DNA of 32,079 bases, taken from Clostridia bacterium (GTDB taxonomy: Bacteria; Bacillota; Clostridia; Christensenellales; Borkfalkiaceae). The stretch is from NCBI GenBank assembly GCA_021204825.1, contig JAJPYR010000088.1, forward strand, positions 1 to 32,079. Reading direction: 5' to 3'. A program made the translations under genes and the position numbers. Every line of letters starts with the position of its first letter. Position 1 is the stretch's first letter. A model generated the notes under the pieces. It did no database searches. It was not told the origin of the DNA and saw only the letters and a program-made list of their open reading frames with translations. Of this stretch, positions 8,879 through 15,361 are shown in pieces.

Positions 8879-9598
8879 CTAGCAGATGCCTCCCTTTCTG
8901 AAGTAGTTATTGAGGGCAGTCATGAACTCTTTCTTGCGTTTCCTGCTAACAGGAAGCTGGTTCTCTCCCAGGCATACGTTAACGCCGTCTATAGAAGTGA
9001 CGTACCGCATGTTCACAAGAAACGAGTTGTTGCAGCGGAAGAAGTCATACGGCTCCAACTGCTTCTCTGTTTCACTTATCTTGCCGAGCTGCCTGTACTC
9101 CTTGCCTCCGTTTACGTGATAAATGAGGTAATGGTCCATTACCTCTATGTACATCAGGTCCTTGAGGGAAATACGCACCATGGAGTCATTGTTTCTGACG
9201 ACCACGTAATGGTCATTGGCCATGTGTATCCTGTCTGCAATCCTGTCCATCAGAAGACTGAATGAGAAGAACTCAACCGGCTTGACAATATAACCTATGG
9301 CATCCACTTCGTACCCCTTCACAGAGTACTGGACCATGTTGGTTACAAATACAAGCGCCACCCCTTTATCCAGTTCCCGGAGCTTTCTCGCACAGTACAT
9401 GCCATTCATCATGGGCAGATCAATGTCCATGAAAACGATGTCGTAATTTGCAGTATAGTCGGTAATGAAGTCCACGCCGTTCCCGAAAATCTGTATGTTA
9501 AAAGACAGGCTCTTTTCCTGCCCATACTTCTCGATGAAGCGCTGCAGTTTCTCTGCAGCATCCTTCTCATCCTCAATTATCGCAACTCTGTACATCAT
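8879..9598 (-). CDS. LytTR-family response regulator (AgrA/LytR-like)
   Basis: 239 residues. The receiver domain (1-120) has the acidic pocket IIEDE (8-12), phosphoacceptor Asp58 in FMDIDLP, the switch Thr86 and Lys106 in VKPVEF. A LytTR DNA-binding domain (about 133-235) follows, with YIEVMDHYLIYH and the typical FRCNNSFLVNMRYV segment. It should act as the transcription factor of the downstream kinase. Two Met codons (9598 and 9595) begin the frame; no strong ribosome binding site precedes them, only GGGGCGGCGG, so the exact start is uncertain by one codon. The stop is TAG. Target genes are unknown; the GH3 and esterase genes immediately downstream are obvious candidates by position. Confidence 0.9.
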   Translation of the reverse strand: MMYRVAIIEDEKDAAEKLQRFIEKYGQEKSLSFNIQIFGNGVDFITDYTANYDIVFMDIDLPMMNGMYCARKLRELDKGVALVFVTNMVQYSVKGYEVDAIGYIVKPVEFFSFSLLMDRIADRIHMANDHYVVVRNNDSMVRISLKDLMYIEVMDHYLIYHVNGGKEYRQLGKISETEKQLEPYDFFRCNNSFLVNMRYVTSIDGVNVCLGENQLPVSRKRKKEFMTALNNYFRKGGIC

Positions 9599-9711
9599 TT
9601 CGAACCGCCGCCCCAGAGCGGCCGGGCCAGATGGCTATATCCAAAGCCCGTCGGCTATATATGCTTTATCCGCACTTGCCAGCTTTTATGTCTGAAGCTA
9701 TAAGAGTGTAT

Positions 9712-9756
9712 GCATGGACTACGCAGTAGTCCATGCCAAAGGGGTACCCCTTTGGC
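9712..9756. repeat. Two abutting perfect palindromes
   Basis: GCATGGACTAC (9712-9722) and GTAGTCCATGC (9726-9736) form an 11-bp perfect stem with a three-base loop. A 22-bp perfect palindrome, centred on GGGGTACCCC, follows at 9735-9756. A T-run (9762-9767) is six bases further on the plus strand. The function is unknown: tandem hairpin terminator, regulator site or mobile REP-like unit are all possible. Confidence 0.7.
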
Positions 9757-9965
9757 CAGAATTTTTCTCTTACGTTTTGCTTTCGCACGTGTTATTTTAT
9801 TACTTTGCAGTGTGGATTTCAAGGGCTTGCCGTCATTTTTTGCGGTATTGTCCAGTGTCGTATGGAAAGTTTACGCCAGATTTTTCAAACCCGGCGGTTT
9901 TCCACCCAGTCATGTGCTTACATTTTCACTGCTGAGTGCATGCATGAGCCTGCTCCCTTTCCAAA

Positions 9966-9998
9966 GTGAAGGCCCGGAGCATCTGCCCTGGCCTTCAC
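9966..9998 (-). terminator. Terminator-like hairpin after the DUF2828 gene
   Basis: GTGAAGGCC (9966-9974) pairs perfectly with GGCCTTCAC (9990-9998), about 43 bp past the stop codon. The minus-strand continuation TTTGGAAAGGG is a poor T-tract, so termination is uncertain. Confidence 0.45.
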
Positions 9999-10040
9999 CT
10001 GTATTATGATTATGTGTGTGAGAGTATGTGCTGTAAGATA

Positions 10041-10868
10041 TTACGCATGTATCGGGGCATACCTCTCGGAAGAGAGGATGTCCGTCATGACCTTCATGGG
10101 GTCCAGGCTGCCGGAGGCAACCATGTCAAAGATTGCAGGGGAGCATCCGGAAACGAGGGCCACGCCCTGCTCATTCTTCTTCACGGGCTGCTGGCTGTGA
10201 CGGGACTGCACATTCCAGAAGATGACCTCGGGTAGATTGTATCCTGCATTGAGATACTTCTGCTTTGCGGCCTCAAAGTTGGTAATGTCCGCGCCTGAGA
10301 TGGCCTCATCGAACTCCATATCCGAGATTATGTAGAGCCTTTCCGGGAGCTCTTCCTGAGGAAGACGGTTCTTCACCGCGGCCCTTAAGATGAGGTCGAA
10401 GACCTTCTGGATATCGGTGTTGGCCACTTCGCAGAAGGACATGATGTACTTTACCTTGTCGGCGAAGTCCTCCCCCTTCACCTTTATGAACTTCGGGGTA
10501 TGGGAGAACAGGATCATGTGGTCCTTGAAATAGCCCTTGTTGTGCTCTGCAAAATAGAGCCCCAAGGAGACGGATATGGTTACGGGCACGGGATGCCCGC
10601 CCCAGTACATAGAGCCGGACATGTCCACGACAGCCAGGGCGTTTCCGCCTTCACCGTATACGGGCAGTGACTTCCATGTGGCGTCTGTGGCAGCCCTTTC
10701 CTCTGCCGTGAGGGACTTCACGGCGCCGTCATAGGCACTGAAGTCCACAACGGACTCAACAAGCTGGTACGGGGCCAGGGTGGAAGCGTTCAGCTTCGCG
10801 TCTCCTGCCTGCACCTTCTCTATGAAGTCCTTGTAGCGGGCATTGTCGTTGCGGATAAATGCCTTCAT
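10041..10868 (-). CDS. C-terminal fragment of the DUF2828 protein, vWA domain
   Basis: The open frame after the TAG encodes the end of the helical region and the whole vWA domain: VVDMSGSM metal site (local residues 81-88), YIISDMEFD and a final helix. The first ATG is codon 223 of the full gene, preceded only by TTAAGAAG, a weak ribosome binding site, so independent translation is doubtful. No further frame damage is present in 276 codons, which argues that the lesion is recent or tolerated. Confidence 0.5.
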   Translation of the reverse strand: MKAFIRNDNARYKDFIEKVQAGDAKLNASTLAPYQLVESVVDFSAYDGAVKSLTAEERAATDATWKSLPVYGEGGNALAVVDMSGSMYWGGHPVPVTISVSLGLYFAEHNKGYFKDHMILFSHTPKFIKVKGEDFADKVKYIMSFCEVANTDIQKVFDLILRAAVKNRLPQEELPERLYIISDMEFDEAISGADITNFEAAKQKYLNAGYNLPEVIFWNVQSRHSQQPVKKNEQGVALVSGCSPAIFDMVASGSLDPMKVMTDILSSERYAPIHA

Positions 10869-10919
10869 GTACTTCTTAAGGGCCTGCGAGGGCTGCTTCT
10901 CATAGTCAAAGGTGTAGTC

Positions 10920-11534
10920 CTATGTCCTGAGATTGTTCTCAATGATCTTGATTCCCGCACGCAGCTTTGAAAGGGTCTTGCGGTATTCCGCAAGGTTCAT
11001 ATGGAGCTTGCCTGCAAGGTATCTTGCCTGCACCCGGGCTGCATATGAGGATGTGTTCACGGACGGCAGCCACTTGCCCAGCAAAGACACTTCCTTGCCA
11101 TTCGCAAGATTGGCAAGGTCCTTTGCCATGGTCTCCTTTATATACGCCACCACAGTGTCTTCCACCGGGGTCTCAATGAGGCAGAGAAGGTCATCATAGC
11201 GGCCGTATTCAGCTATGTACGGAACAAGCCTTCTTGTAATCTCCGGCTCTGTCACGCCAAGCCACTCCAGAACGGTGCGGAAGGTATCCCTCTCCCCAAG
11301 GCCCTCACGGATATCCCTGGCGAAGAAGATGGCCTTAAGGGCTGTATCCCTGTCTTCTGAGAAGGCGCGGATGAACCTGGAAATCTTCTCCCTGTCCGAC
11401 TGGTCACGGATAGCCCCTACGGTGCCGAAAAAGTCCAGGCACTCAGATCCTGTGGATTTGTATGTATACGCCCCGTTCTCTGTGCGGGTTATGTTTGCTT
11501 CATTGGACAAAGCGTTGAGCATTGCCTCTGCCAT
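10920..11534 (-). CDS. N-terminal fragment of the DUF2828 protein
   Basis: If TAG at 10920 acts as a stop, the ribosome makes 204 residues comprising most of the helical TROVE-like portion, ending ...IIENNLRT. An upstream in-frame ATG (11588) exists but has no ribosome binding site; AGGAGGG before 11534 decides the start. Confidence 0.6.
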   Translation of the reverse strand: MAEAMLNALSNEANITRTENGAYTYKSTGSECLDFFGTVGAIRDQSDREKISRFIRAFSEDRDTALKAIFFARDIREGLGERDTFRTVLEWLGVTEPEITRRLVPYIAEYGRYDDLLCLIETPVEDTVVAYIKETMAKDLANLANGKEVSLLGKWLPSVNTSSYAARVQARYLAGKLHMNLAEYRKTLSKLRAGIKIIENNLRT

Positions 11535-11658
11535 GATATTCCCTCCTGTGCACGCATGTGTGAGATATGCCTGCGGCTGTATGTGCATTATGTATGTATT
11601 GCCGCCGCCTGTCCTGCGGGCTGCCCCTGGGTACGGGCACTGCTTGCATGGAGCAGCG

Positions 11659-11710
11659 CCTTGCTGCGGGCTTCACGGGCAAGGCCTGCGCCTTTGAAGG
11701 CGCATGCCTT
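11659..11710 (-). other. Structured spacer between rtcB and the DUF2828 gene
   Basis: An inverted repeat at 11681-11710 has a 7-bp GCGCCTT/AAGGCGC inner stem and a 5-bp AAGGC/GCCTT outer stem, and begins at the rtcB stop codon. A competing 7-bp stem, GCCTTGC/GCAAGGC, spans 11659-11686 and shares bases with it. No T-tract follows, so it is not a simple terminator. In Salmonella the rsr-rtc region carries Y-RNA genes between these functions, so a small RNA here is conceivable, but I see no tRNA-like module. Confidence 0.45.
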
Positions 11711-12923
11711 ACTCTGCTGCCTTGAAGTTGTATACTGGCTTTATGATTTCTATGATGTCCACGGAGTCCGCTATGTCCCGGATGATGTCATCTATGGGCT
11801 TATATGCCATGGGCGCCTCGTCTATGGTGTCTCCGGAGACGGATGTGGTGTATATGCCCTCCATGCTCTTTCTGTACTCATCCATGGTGAGAGTCTCTTT
11901 GGCGGCGTTCCTGGACATTATGCGGCCTGCGCCGTGCGGTGCGGAGTAATTCCACTCCTTGTTGCCCTTTCCGGATGCGAGTATGGAGCCGTCCCTCATG
12001 TTGATGGGAATGAGCACCTTCTCGCCCTTTCTGGCGGATATGGCTCCCTTGCGGAGTATCATGCCGTCCAAGTCTATGTAATTGTGTATGGTGTGGAAGG
12101 CCTCTAAAGGGGTGAATCCGCACATCTCGCAGATAATCTCAGCCATGAGCTCCCTGGACTCGCGGGCAAACTGCTGGCATATGGCCACGTCTGAGAGGTA
12201 ATCCTCAAAGTATGAGCCGTATACGAAGCAGAGGTCCTCCGGGGTGTCCCCTGCGGGATGCTTTGCAGCCCACTCCTTGTCCAGTCTCTTTAGCTCTCCC
12301 TGTATCTCGCTCTTGCGGCCCTCTGACTTGTACAGGTCTATGATGCGCTGCTTTGCCTTGAAGAGCTCATCCTTGCCCTTGTTGAGGTCTATGGCAAGAC
12401 GCTGGTAATGCTCCGCCACCTGCTTCCCGAGATTCCTTGACCCTGAGTGGATGACAAGGAACTTCTCTCCTGAAGGGCTCTCATCTATCTCTATGAAGTG
12501 GTTTCCGCCTCCGAGCGTCCCGAGGGAACGCACAAGGCGCCTGGGGTCCTTGAGCTCCCTGTAGCACTTGAGGGGTGTGAGGTCCATATGCTTCCTTCTG
12601 CCCTCCCAGACGTTCCTGCCGCTGGGAATGAAATGGCAGGCCTCATCCACTTTGGCGAAGTCTATATCCACTTTGCCAAGGTCCACTGTGTACATGCCGC
12701 AACCTATGTCCACGCCCACTATGTTGGGCACTGCTTTGTCCTTTATGGTCATGGTTGTCCCTATTGTGCACCCCTTCCCGGCATGCACGTCCGGCATGAT
12801 CCTTATTCTGCTACCCTGCGTAAAGGGGTAATTGCACATCCTCATGATCTGCGCCACAGCGGATTCCTCCACCACGGACGCAAAGCATACGGCTGTGTTG
12901 TACTTGCCTTGTATTTCAAACAT
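11709..12923 (-). CDS. rtcB: RNA-splicing/repair ligase RtcB
   Basis: A 404-residue RtcB-family ligase, which joins RNA 2',3'-cyclic phosphate or 3'-phosphate ends to 5'-OH ends using GTP and Mn2+. Family motifs are all present: MPDVHAGKGCTIGTT (43-57), VGVDIGCGM (69-77; Asp72 and Cys75 bind metal), GTLGGGNHFIE (135-145), HSGSRNLG (159-166), HTIHNYIDLD (277-286), RKGAISARKGE (291-301) and SAPHGAGR (327-334), whose His330 is the expected guanylylation site. Length is that of the shorter bacterial RtcB type, without archease nearby. AGGAG lies 11 bases before the ATG. It follows the acidic-protein gene by 89 bp and precedes the DUF2828 gene by 174 bp, all in one direction, suggesting a common transcript. 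Confidence 0.95.
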   Translation of the reverse strand: MFEIQGKYNTAVCFASVVEESAVAQIMRMCNYPFTQGSRIRIMPDVHAGKGCTIGTTMTIKDKAVPNIVGVDIGCGMYTVDLGKVDIDFAKVDEACHFIPSGRNVWEGRRKHMDLTPLKCYRELKDPRRLVRSLGTLGGGNHFIEIDESPSGEKFLVIHSGSRNLGKQVAEHYQRLAIDLNKGKDELFKAKQRIIDLYKSEGRKSEIQGELKRLDKEWAAKHPAGDTPEDLCFVYGSYFEDYLSDVAICQQFARESRELMAEIICEMCGFTPLEAFHTIHNYIDLDGMILRKGAISARKGEKVLIPINMRDGSILASGKGNKEWNYSAPHGAGRIMSRNAAKETLTMDEYRKSMEGIYTTSVSGDTIDEAPMAYKPIDDIIRDIADSVDIIEIIKPVYNFKAAE

Positions 12924-13012
12924 CTCTGTGTTTCTCCTGTAATATATTGTGTAATATGCGGCATATAGCCACGTGTATGTGCGAAATATGGAATCCGGTG
13001 CCGGAAGAGGGC

Positions 13013-13732
13013 CTAGCCCTCATCCCAGTCCAGGTATGCCACTATCTCGTCTATCCTGCTTATCCTGACCCTGTATTTCCAGAATCCTGTGATGGCAGGG
13101 CCCTCTTCATCCTCATCCGCGGGCCATATGACTGTGGGGTCATCCGGGTCATGGACAATGTATGAATCATCCTCGTACTCATCCTCATCAACCCCGTACT
13201 CTTCATCCTCTTCGTACGCGTCTGAATCCAGGCCTTCTGAAGAGTCCTCTCCATCCTCTTCATCTTCACCGTACTGGCCATCCCCGCAGTCCCCGTCTTC
13301 GTACTCTTCTTTATCTTCATCTTCATCGTAATCATACTCGTCATCGAACTCGGGCACGTTCACAGTGAAGGATTTGGGATTTGCTTTGGGATTGAAGGAC
13401 TGCAGGCCCACTGAGACTTCGCCTTCCACGCCTGTTCCGTCCCTGAAGGAGATCTCCACATCACAGCCGTCCAGCATGAGAAGCAGCAAAGGGAACATGT
13501 ACTTCCCTTCTATGCCCTCCATGAGCATCTCACGGATCTGGTCATGAACTTCCTGGCTGAACACTTTCATCCCGGCCCTTGAATCCTGCTCCCCCAGCGC
13601 ATATGCTGCCTCGCTGAGTATTATGGCGTCTGTATCCTGCACGGAAAGGTCCTCTCCGGCATAATCCGCAAACAGCTTCTTGAAGCCTTCCCTGTTCTCT
13701 TTGTTTATATACTTCCTGTATTCTTTCATCAT
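13013..13732 (-). CDS. Highly acidic protein of unknown function, upstream of rtcB
   Basis: 239 residues, no recognised family. Residues 1-130 look folded and helical (NREGFKKLFADYAGEDLS, with VHDQIREMLMEG and a hydrophobic LLLLMLDGCDVEISF segment). Residues about 131-205 are a low-complexity acidic tract made almost entirely of Asp, Glu, Tyr, Gly and Ser. The last 35 residues return to ordinary sequence (ITGFWKYRVRISRIDEIVAYLDWDEG spans the end). CGGAGG lies upstream of tandem ATG codons. It is the first gene after the 725-bp gap and precedes rtcB. The acidic tract could mimic nucleic acid or bind basic proteins or metal ions; that is inference only. The same tract on the DNA level is a TCATCC/TCTTCA-rich microrepeat and would be prone to length change. 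Confidence 0.8.
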   Translation of the reverse strand: MMKEYRKYINKENREGFKKLFADYAGEDLSVQDTDAIILSEAAYALGEQDSRAGMKVFSQEVHDQIREMLMEGIEGKYMFPLLLLMLDGCDVEISFRDGTGVEGEVSVGLQSFNPKANPKSFTVNVPEFDDEYDYDEDEDKEEYEDGDCGDGQYGEDEEDGEDSSEGLDSDAYEEDEEYGVDEDEYEDDSYIVHDPDDPTVIWPADEDEEGPAITGFWKYRVRISRIDEIVAYLDWDEG

Positions 13733-14458
13733 AATGAGCCTCCGTAATGGCTACTATCTAATAAATAGGAAAGGCGCTTCGGACTCGCCTCGGCACCTTG
13801 CTTCCCATATGAGCACCTGTATGCCGCAGGAAGACACCGGGACGGGTTCGGCTTATGCCCCGTTCTCTTCCGTAAAGTATTGGTGCCGTATGACAAGATG
13901 CCTGTCTGTTCCTTTAACCTACAGTATTGACTGCTGTATGCATCTTTAGAAGGATGTGGGTGCATCTCCGATGATGCCTGTTGCCCTATTTACATTCAAG
14001 GGCACCCTTCTACCCTTGAACATCCTCATTATATGAGGCCTTTATGCAGGTCCACACGGAAAAAAAGCTGCGAAAGAGAAGAAAATGCCTGTTTTCTGTA
14101 TGTTCCGGCCCGGACTGATCCGTCTGTTGTTTTTCCTGGCGGCAAAAAACGCCCCGGCTGCAGCCCGGAGCGCTTTATGCCACTGCAAGACACCGAGATC
14201 CCCTCTATCCCCAGCGCTGCGAGGTGGCGCCTATACGGCTGTGCACTTTAGCCTGTGTGCATGGACCATTATAGAATATTTGAACACGTGGGTTCCGGCG
14301 GCTAAAATTTGCTGAGAGTGTCTTTACCTTGAACCGCTTCGGCCACATGAATGGCCGGACTCCCGTGGAGGAGCGGCTCTTTGTGCGGGTTCCATGCACT
14401 TGAGCCCCTTATTGTATGAAATACAGCGGAGGGCTTCACGGAAAAAAAAGCTGCGAAC
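13733..14458. other. Intergenic gap of 726 bp with structured and repeated DNA
   Basis: No convincing gene. It holds an 8-bp stem TTCAAGGG/CCCTTGAA (13995-14020), a possible three-way junction (14334-14376: CCGC/GCGG enclosing GGCC/GGCC and CTCC/GGAG hairpins), and a 20-bp sequence at 14055-14074 repeated at 14437-14457 (CACGG, 7 or 8 A, GCTGCGAA), the second copy forming the WYL-gene terminator. A second echo is GAAGACACCGGGAC (13840 region) against CAAGACACCGAGAT (14187 region). It may carry the promoter of the acidic-rtcB unit, a small RNA, or the remains of a lost gene. Confidence 0.5.
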
Positions 14459-14474
14459 TTACTTCAGGCCGCAG
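14442..14474 (-). terminator. Terminator at the end of the WYL operon
   Basis: On the minus strand CTGCG (14470-14474) pairs with CGCAG (14451-14455), followed after one base by eight T. The stem overlaps the WYL stop codon region and is short with a 14-base loop, but the T-tract is strong. Confidence 0.5.
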
Positions 14475-15361
14475 TTTTTCTGGTCTTTGAGACGCTTTAT
14501 TATCTGTTCCCGGAACTCCAGTGGCTCCAGCACCTTTACGTACTGGCCAAAGGACAGGATGTTTATCACAAGCTCCGTCTCGTCTGCGGAGACATACTCT
14601 ATCTCCAGCCTGTACTTCCTGTCTCCAAGGTCCTCCGCACGCTTTTCAAAGTGCGCGAAGTGGTTCATTACCCTCTCAAGGGTGGACCTTTCATCCAGTA
14701 TCTCAAGGGTCACGTGGCTCTTGGGATGGGTTACGTGGCTGTATCCTGTATGCACCTGGTCTGTTATGCGGCAGGATGTTATGCGGCCTACGTTGTACAC
14801 CGTGCCCTTTCCGGATGAAATGACACGGAACTTGTCATCCTTGGATGAGTATTCCAGGCATATGGGGAAGAAGGCAAAGCGCTTTAAGTCCCCGTACCTG
14901 TTTGTGGTCTGTATGGACACCCCGCGCTCTTCATGGATGGCTGCAAGAAGAGTGCGGAATATCTTGCGGTATTTGGAGTCTGTGAACGGGTCCCCGTCCT
15001 GGTAGCGGTCATAGACCTTGTAATCCTCCGCCGAGAACAGGGGTTCCACGTCTTCCAGTCCTTCCGCGCGGATGTCAAAGAGCTGCACTCTGGGGTCCTG
15101 CAGGACAGCCTTGAGCCAGCGCTTCTGCAGGGTCGTGAGAGGCATGGTTGGCGTATGCTCCAAGGATGTGGTGTTGTCCGCGCGGAGGAGCGGCCAGCTG
15201 CCGTCTTTGAGGGCATCCGGGATGGTTAAGACGCTGTCCGGGAAGGCCTTAATGAGCACAATCTTCTGGATGAGCTCATCCGTGAGGTCTCCCTTCACGG
15301 CATGCTCCAGTATGGAGGCCACGGCGTTGTAATATGCAGAGAAAAGCTCGCTGTACATCAT
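14459..15361 (-). CDS. WYL-domain protein (second of a pair), probable ligand sensor or regulator
   Basis: 300 residues. The start resembles the effector part of WYL regulators (SILEHAVKGDLTDELIQKIV, about 16-35; then LTTLQKRWLKAVLQDPRVQLF spanning about 75-95). The WYL region is about 150-200 (KRFAFFPICLEYSSKDDKF), although the literal W-Y-L triad is not kept. The end has the WCX-type signature VTLEILDERSTLERVMNHF and NILSFGQYVKVLEP (about 265-280). No clear helix-turn-helix is visible, so it may act as a partner of the protein encoded just upstream. Its ATG overlaps the stop of that gene in an ATGA arrangement, giving translational coupling. The stop is TAA, followed at once by a terminator. 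Confidence 0.8.
   Translation of the reverse strand: MMYSELFSAYYNAVASILEHAVKGDLTDELIQKIVLIKAFPDSVLTIPDALKDGSWPLLRADNTTSLEHTPTMPLTTLQKRWLKAVLQDPRVQLFDIRAEGLEDVEPLFSAEDYKVYDRYQDGDPFTDSKYRKIFRTLLAAIHEERGVSIQTTNRYGDLKRFAFFPICLEYSSKDDKFRVISSGKGTVYNVGRITSCRITDQVHTGYSHVTHPKSHVTLEILDERSTLERVMNHFAHFEKRAEDLGDRKYRLEIEYVSADETELVINILSFGQYVKVLEPLEFREQIIKRLKDQKNCGLK

Larger units (their letters stand above)
9599..10040. other. Intergenic region, 442 bp, palindrome-rich, no gene
   Basis: No supported ORF. It contains two abutting perfect palindromes (9712-9756) and a terminator-like hairpin (9966-9998) after the DUF2828 gene. The part nearest 9599 should hold the promoter of the two-component operon; only TATATA-like sequences are seen on the minus strand and no convincing -35 box. 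Confidence 0.6.
10041..11534 (-). pseudogene. DUF2828/TROVE-like vWA protein, interrupted by an in-frame TAG
   Basis: Read through one TAG, this is a full 497-codon protein of the DUF2828 type: an alpha-helical TROVE-like N-terminal part and a C-terminal von Willebrand A domain. Relatives (Ro60/Rsr) bind misfolded or non-coding RNA. The N-terminal half has STGSECLDFFGTVGAIRD (28-45), FFARDIREGLGER (70-82), EYGRYDDLL (109-117) and LLGKWLPSVNTSS (151-163). The vWA metal site is DMSGSM (Asp304). The only defect is TAG at 10920-10922 (codon 205), in the middle of LRT-stop-DYTFDYEKQPSQAL, which is otherwise continuous in the same frame. The start at 11534 is chosen because GGAGGG lies six bases upstream. 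It is downstream of rtcB, the classic neighbourhood of Ro-type proteins. It could be a recent nonsense mutation, a sequencing error, or natural readthrough. Confidence 0.85.

Noticed and set aside
10920..10922. Genome-wide reassignment of TAG to an amino acid
   Set aside because: TAG terminates several intact genes in this window at family-typical ends, including the histidine kinase, LytTR regulator, acidic protein and AlbA_2 gene.
11535..11588. An earlier ATG (11588) for the DUF2828 gene
   Set aside because: The later ATG at 11534 has GGAGGG six bases upstream and begins where the family begins; the earlier one has no ribosome binding site.
13729..13965. A 78-codon minus-strand frame in the gap before the acidic protein
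   Set aside because: Composition (Ser, Arg, Lys, Cys, Tyr) looks like random translation, there is no good ribosome binding site, and it runs into the acidic gene start in another frame.
14385..14400. A tRNA T-arm-like string (GTGC, GGGTTCCAT, GCAC)
   Set aside because: The stem is only four pairs, the loop is nine bases, and no acceptor, D-arm or anticodon arm can be drawn around it.
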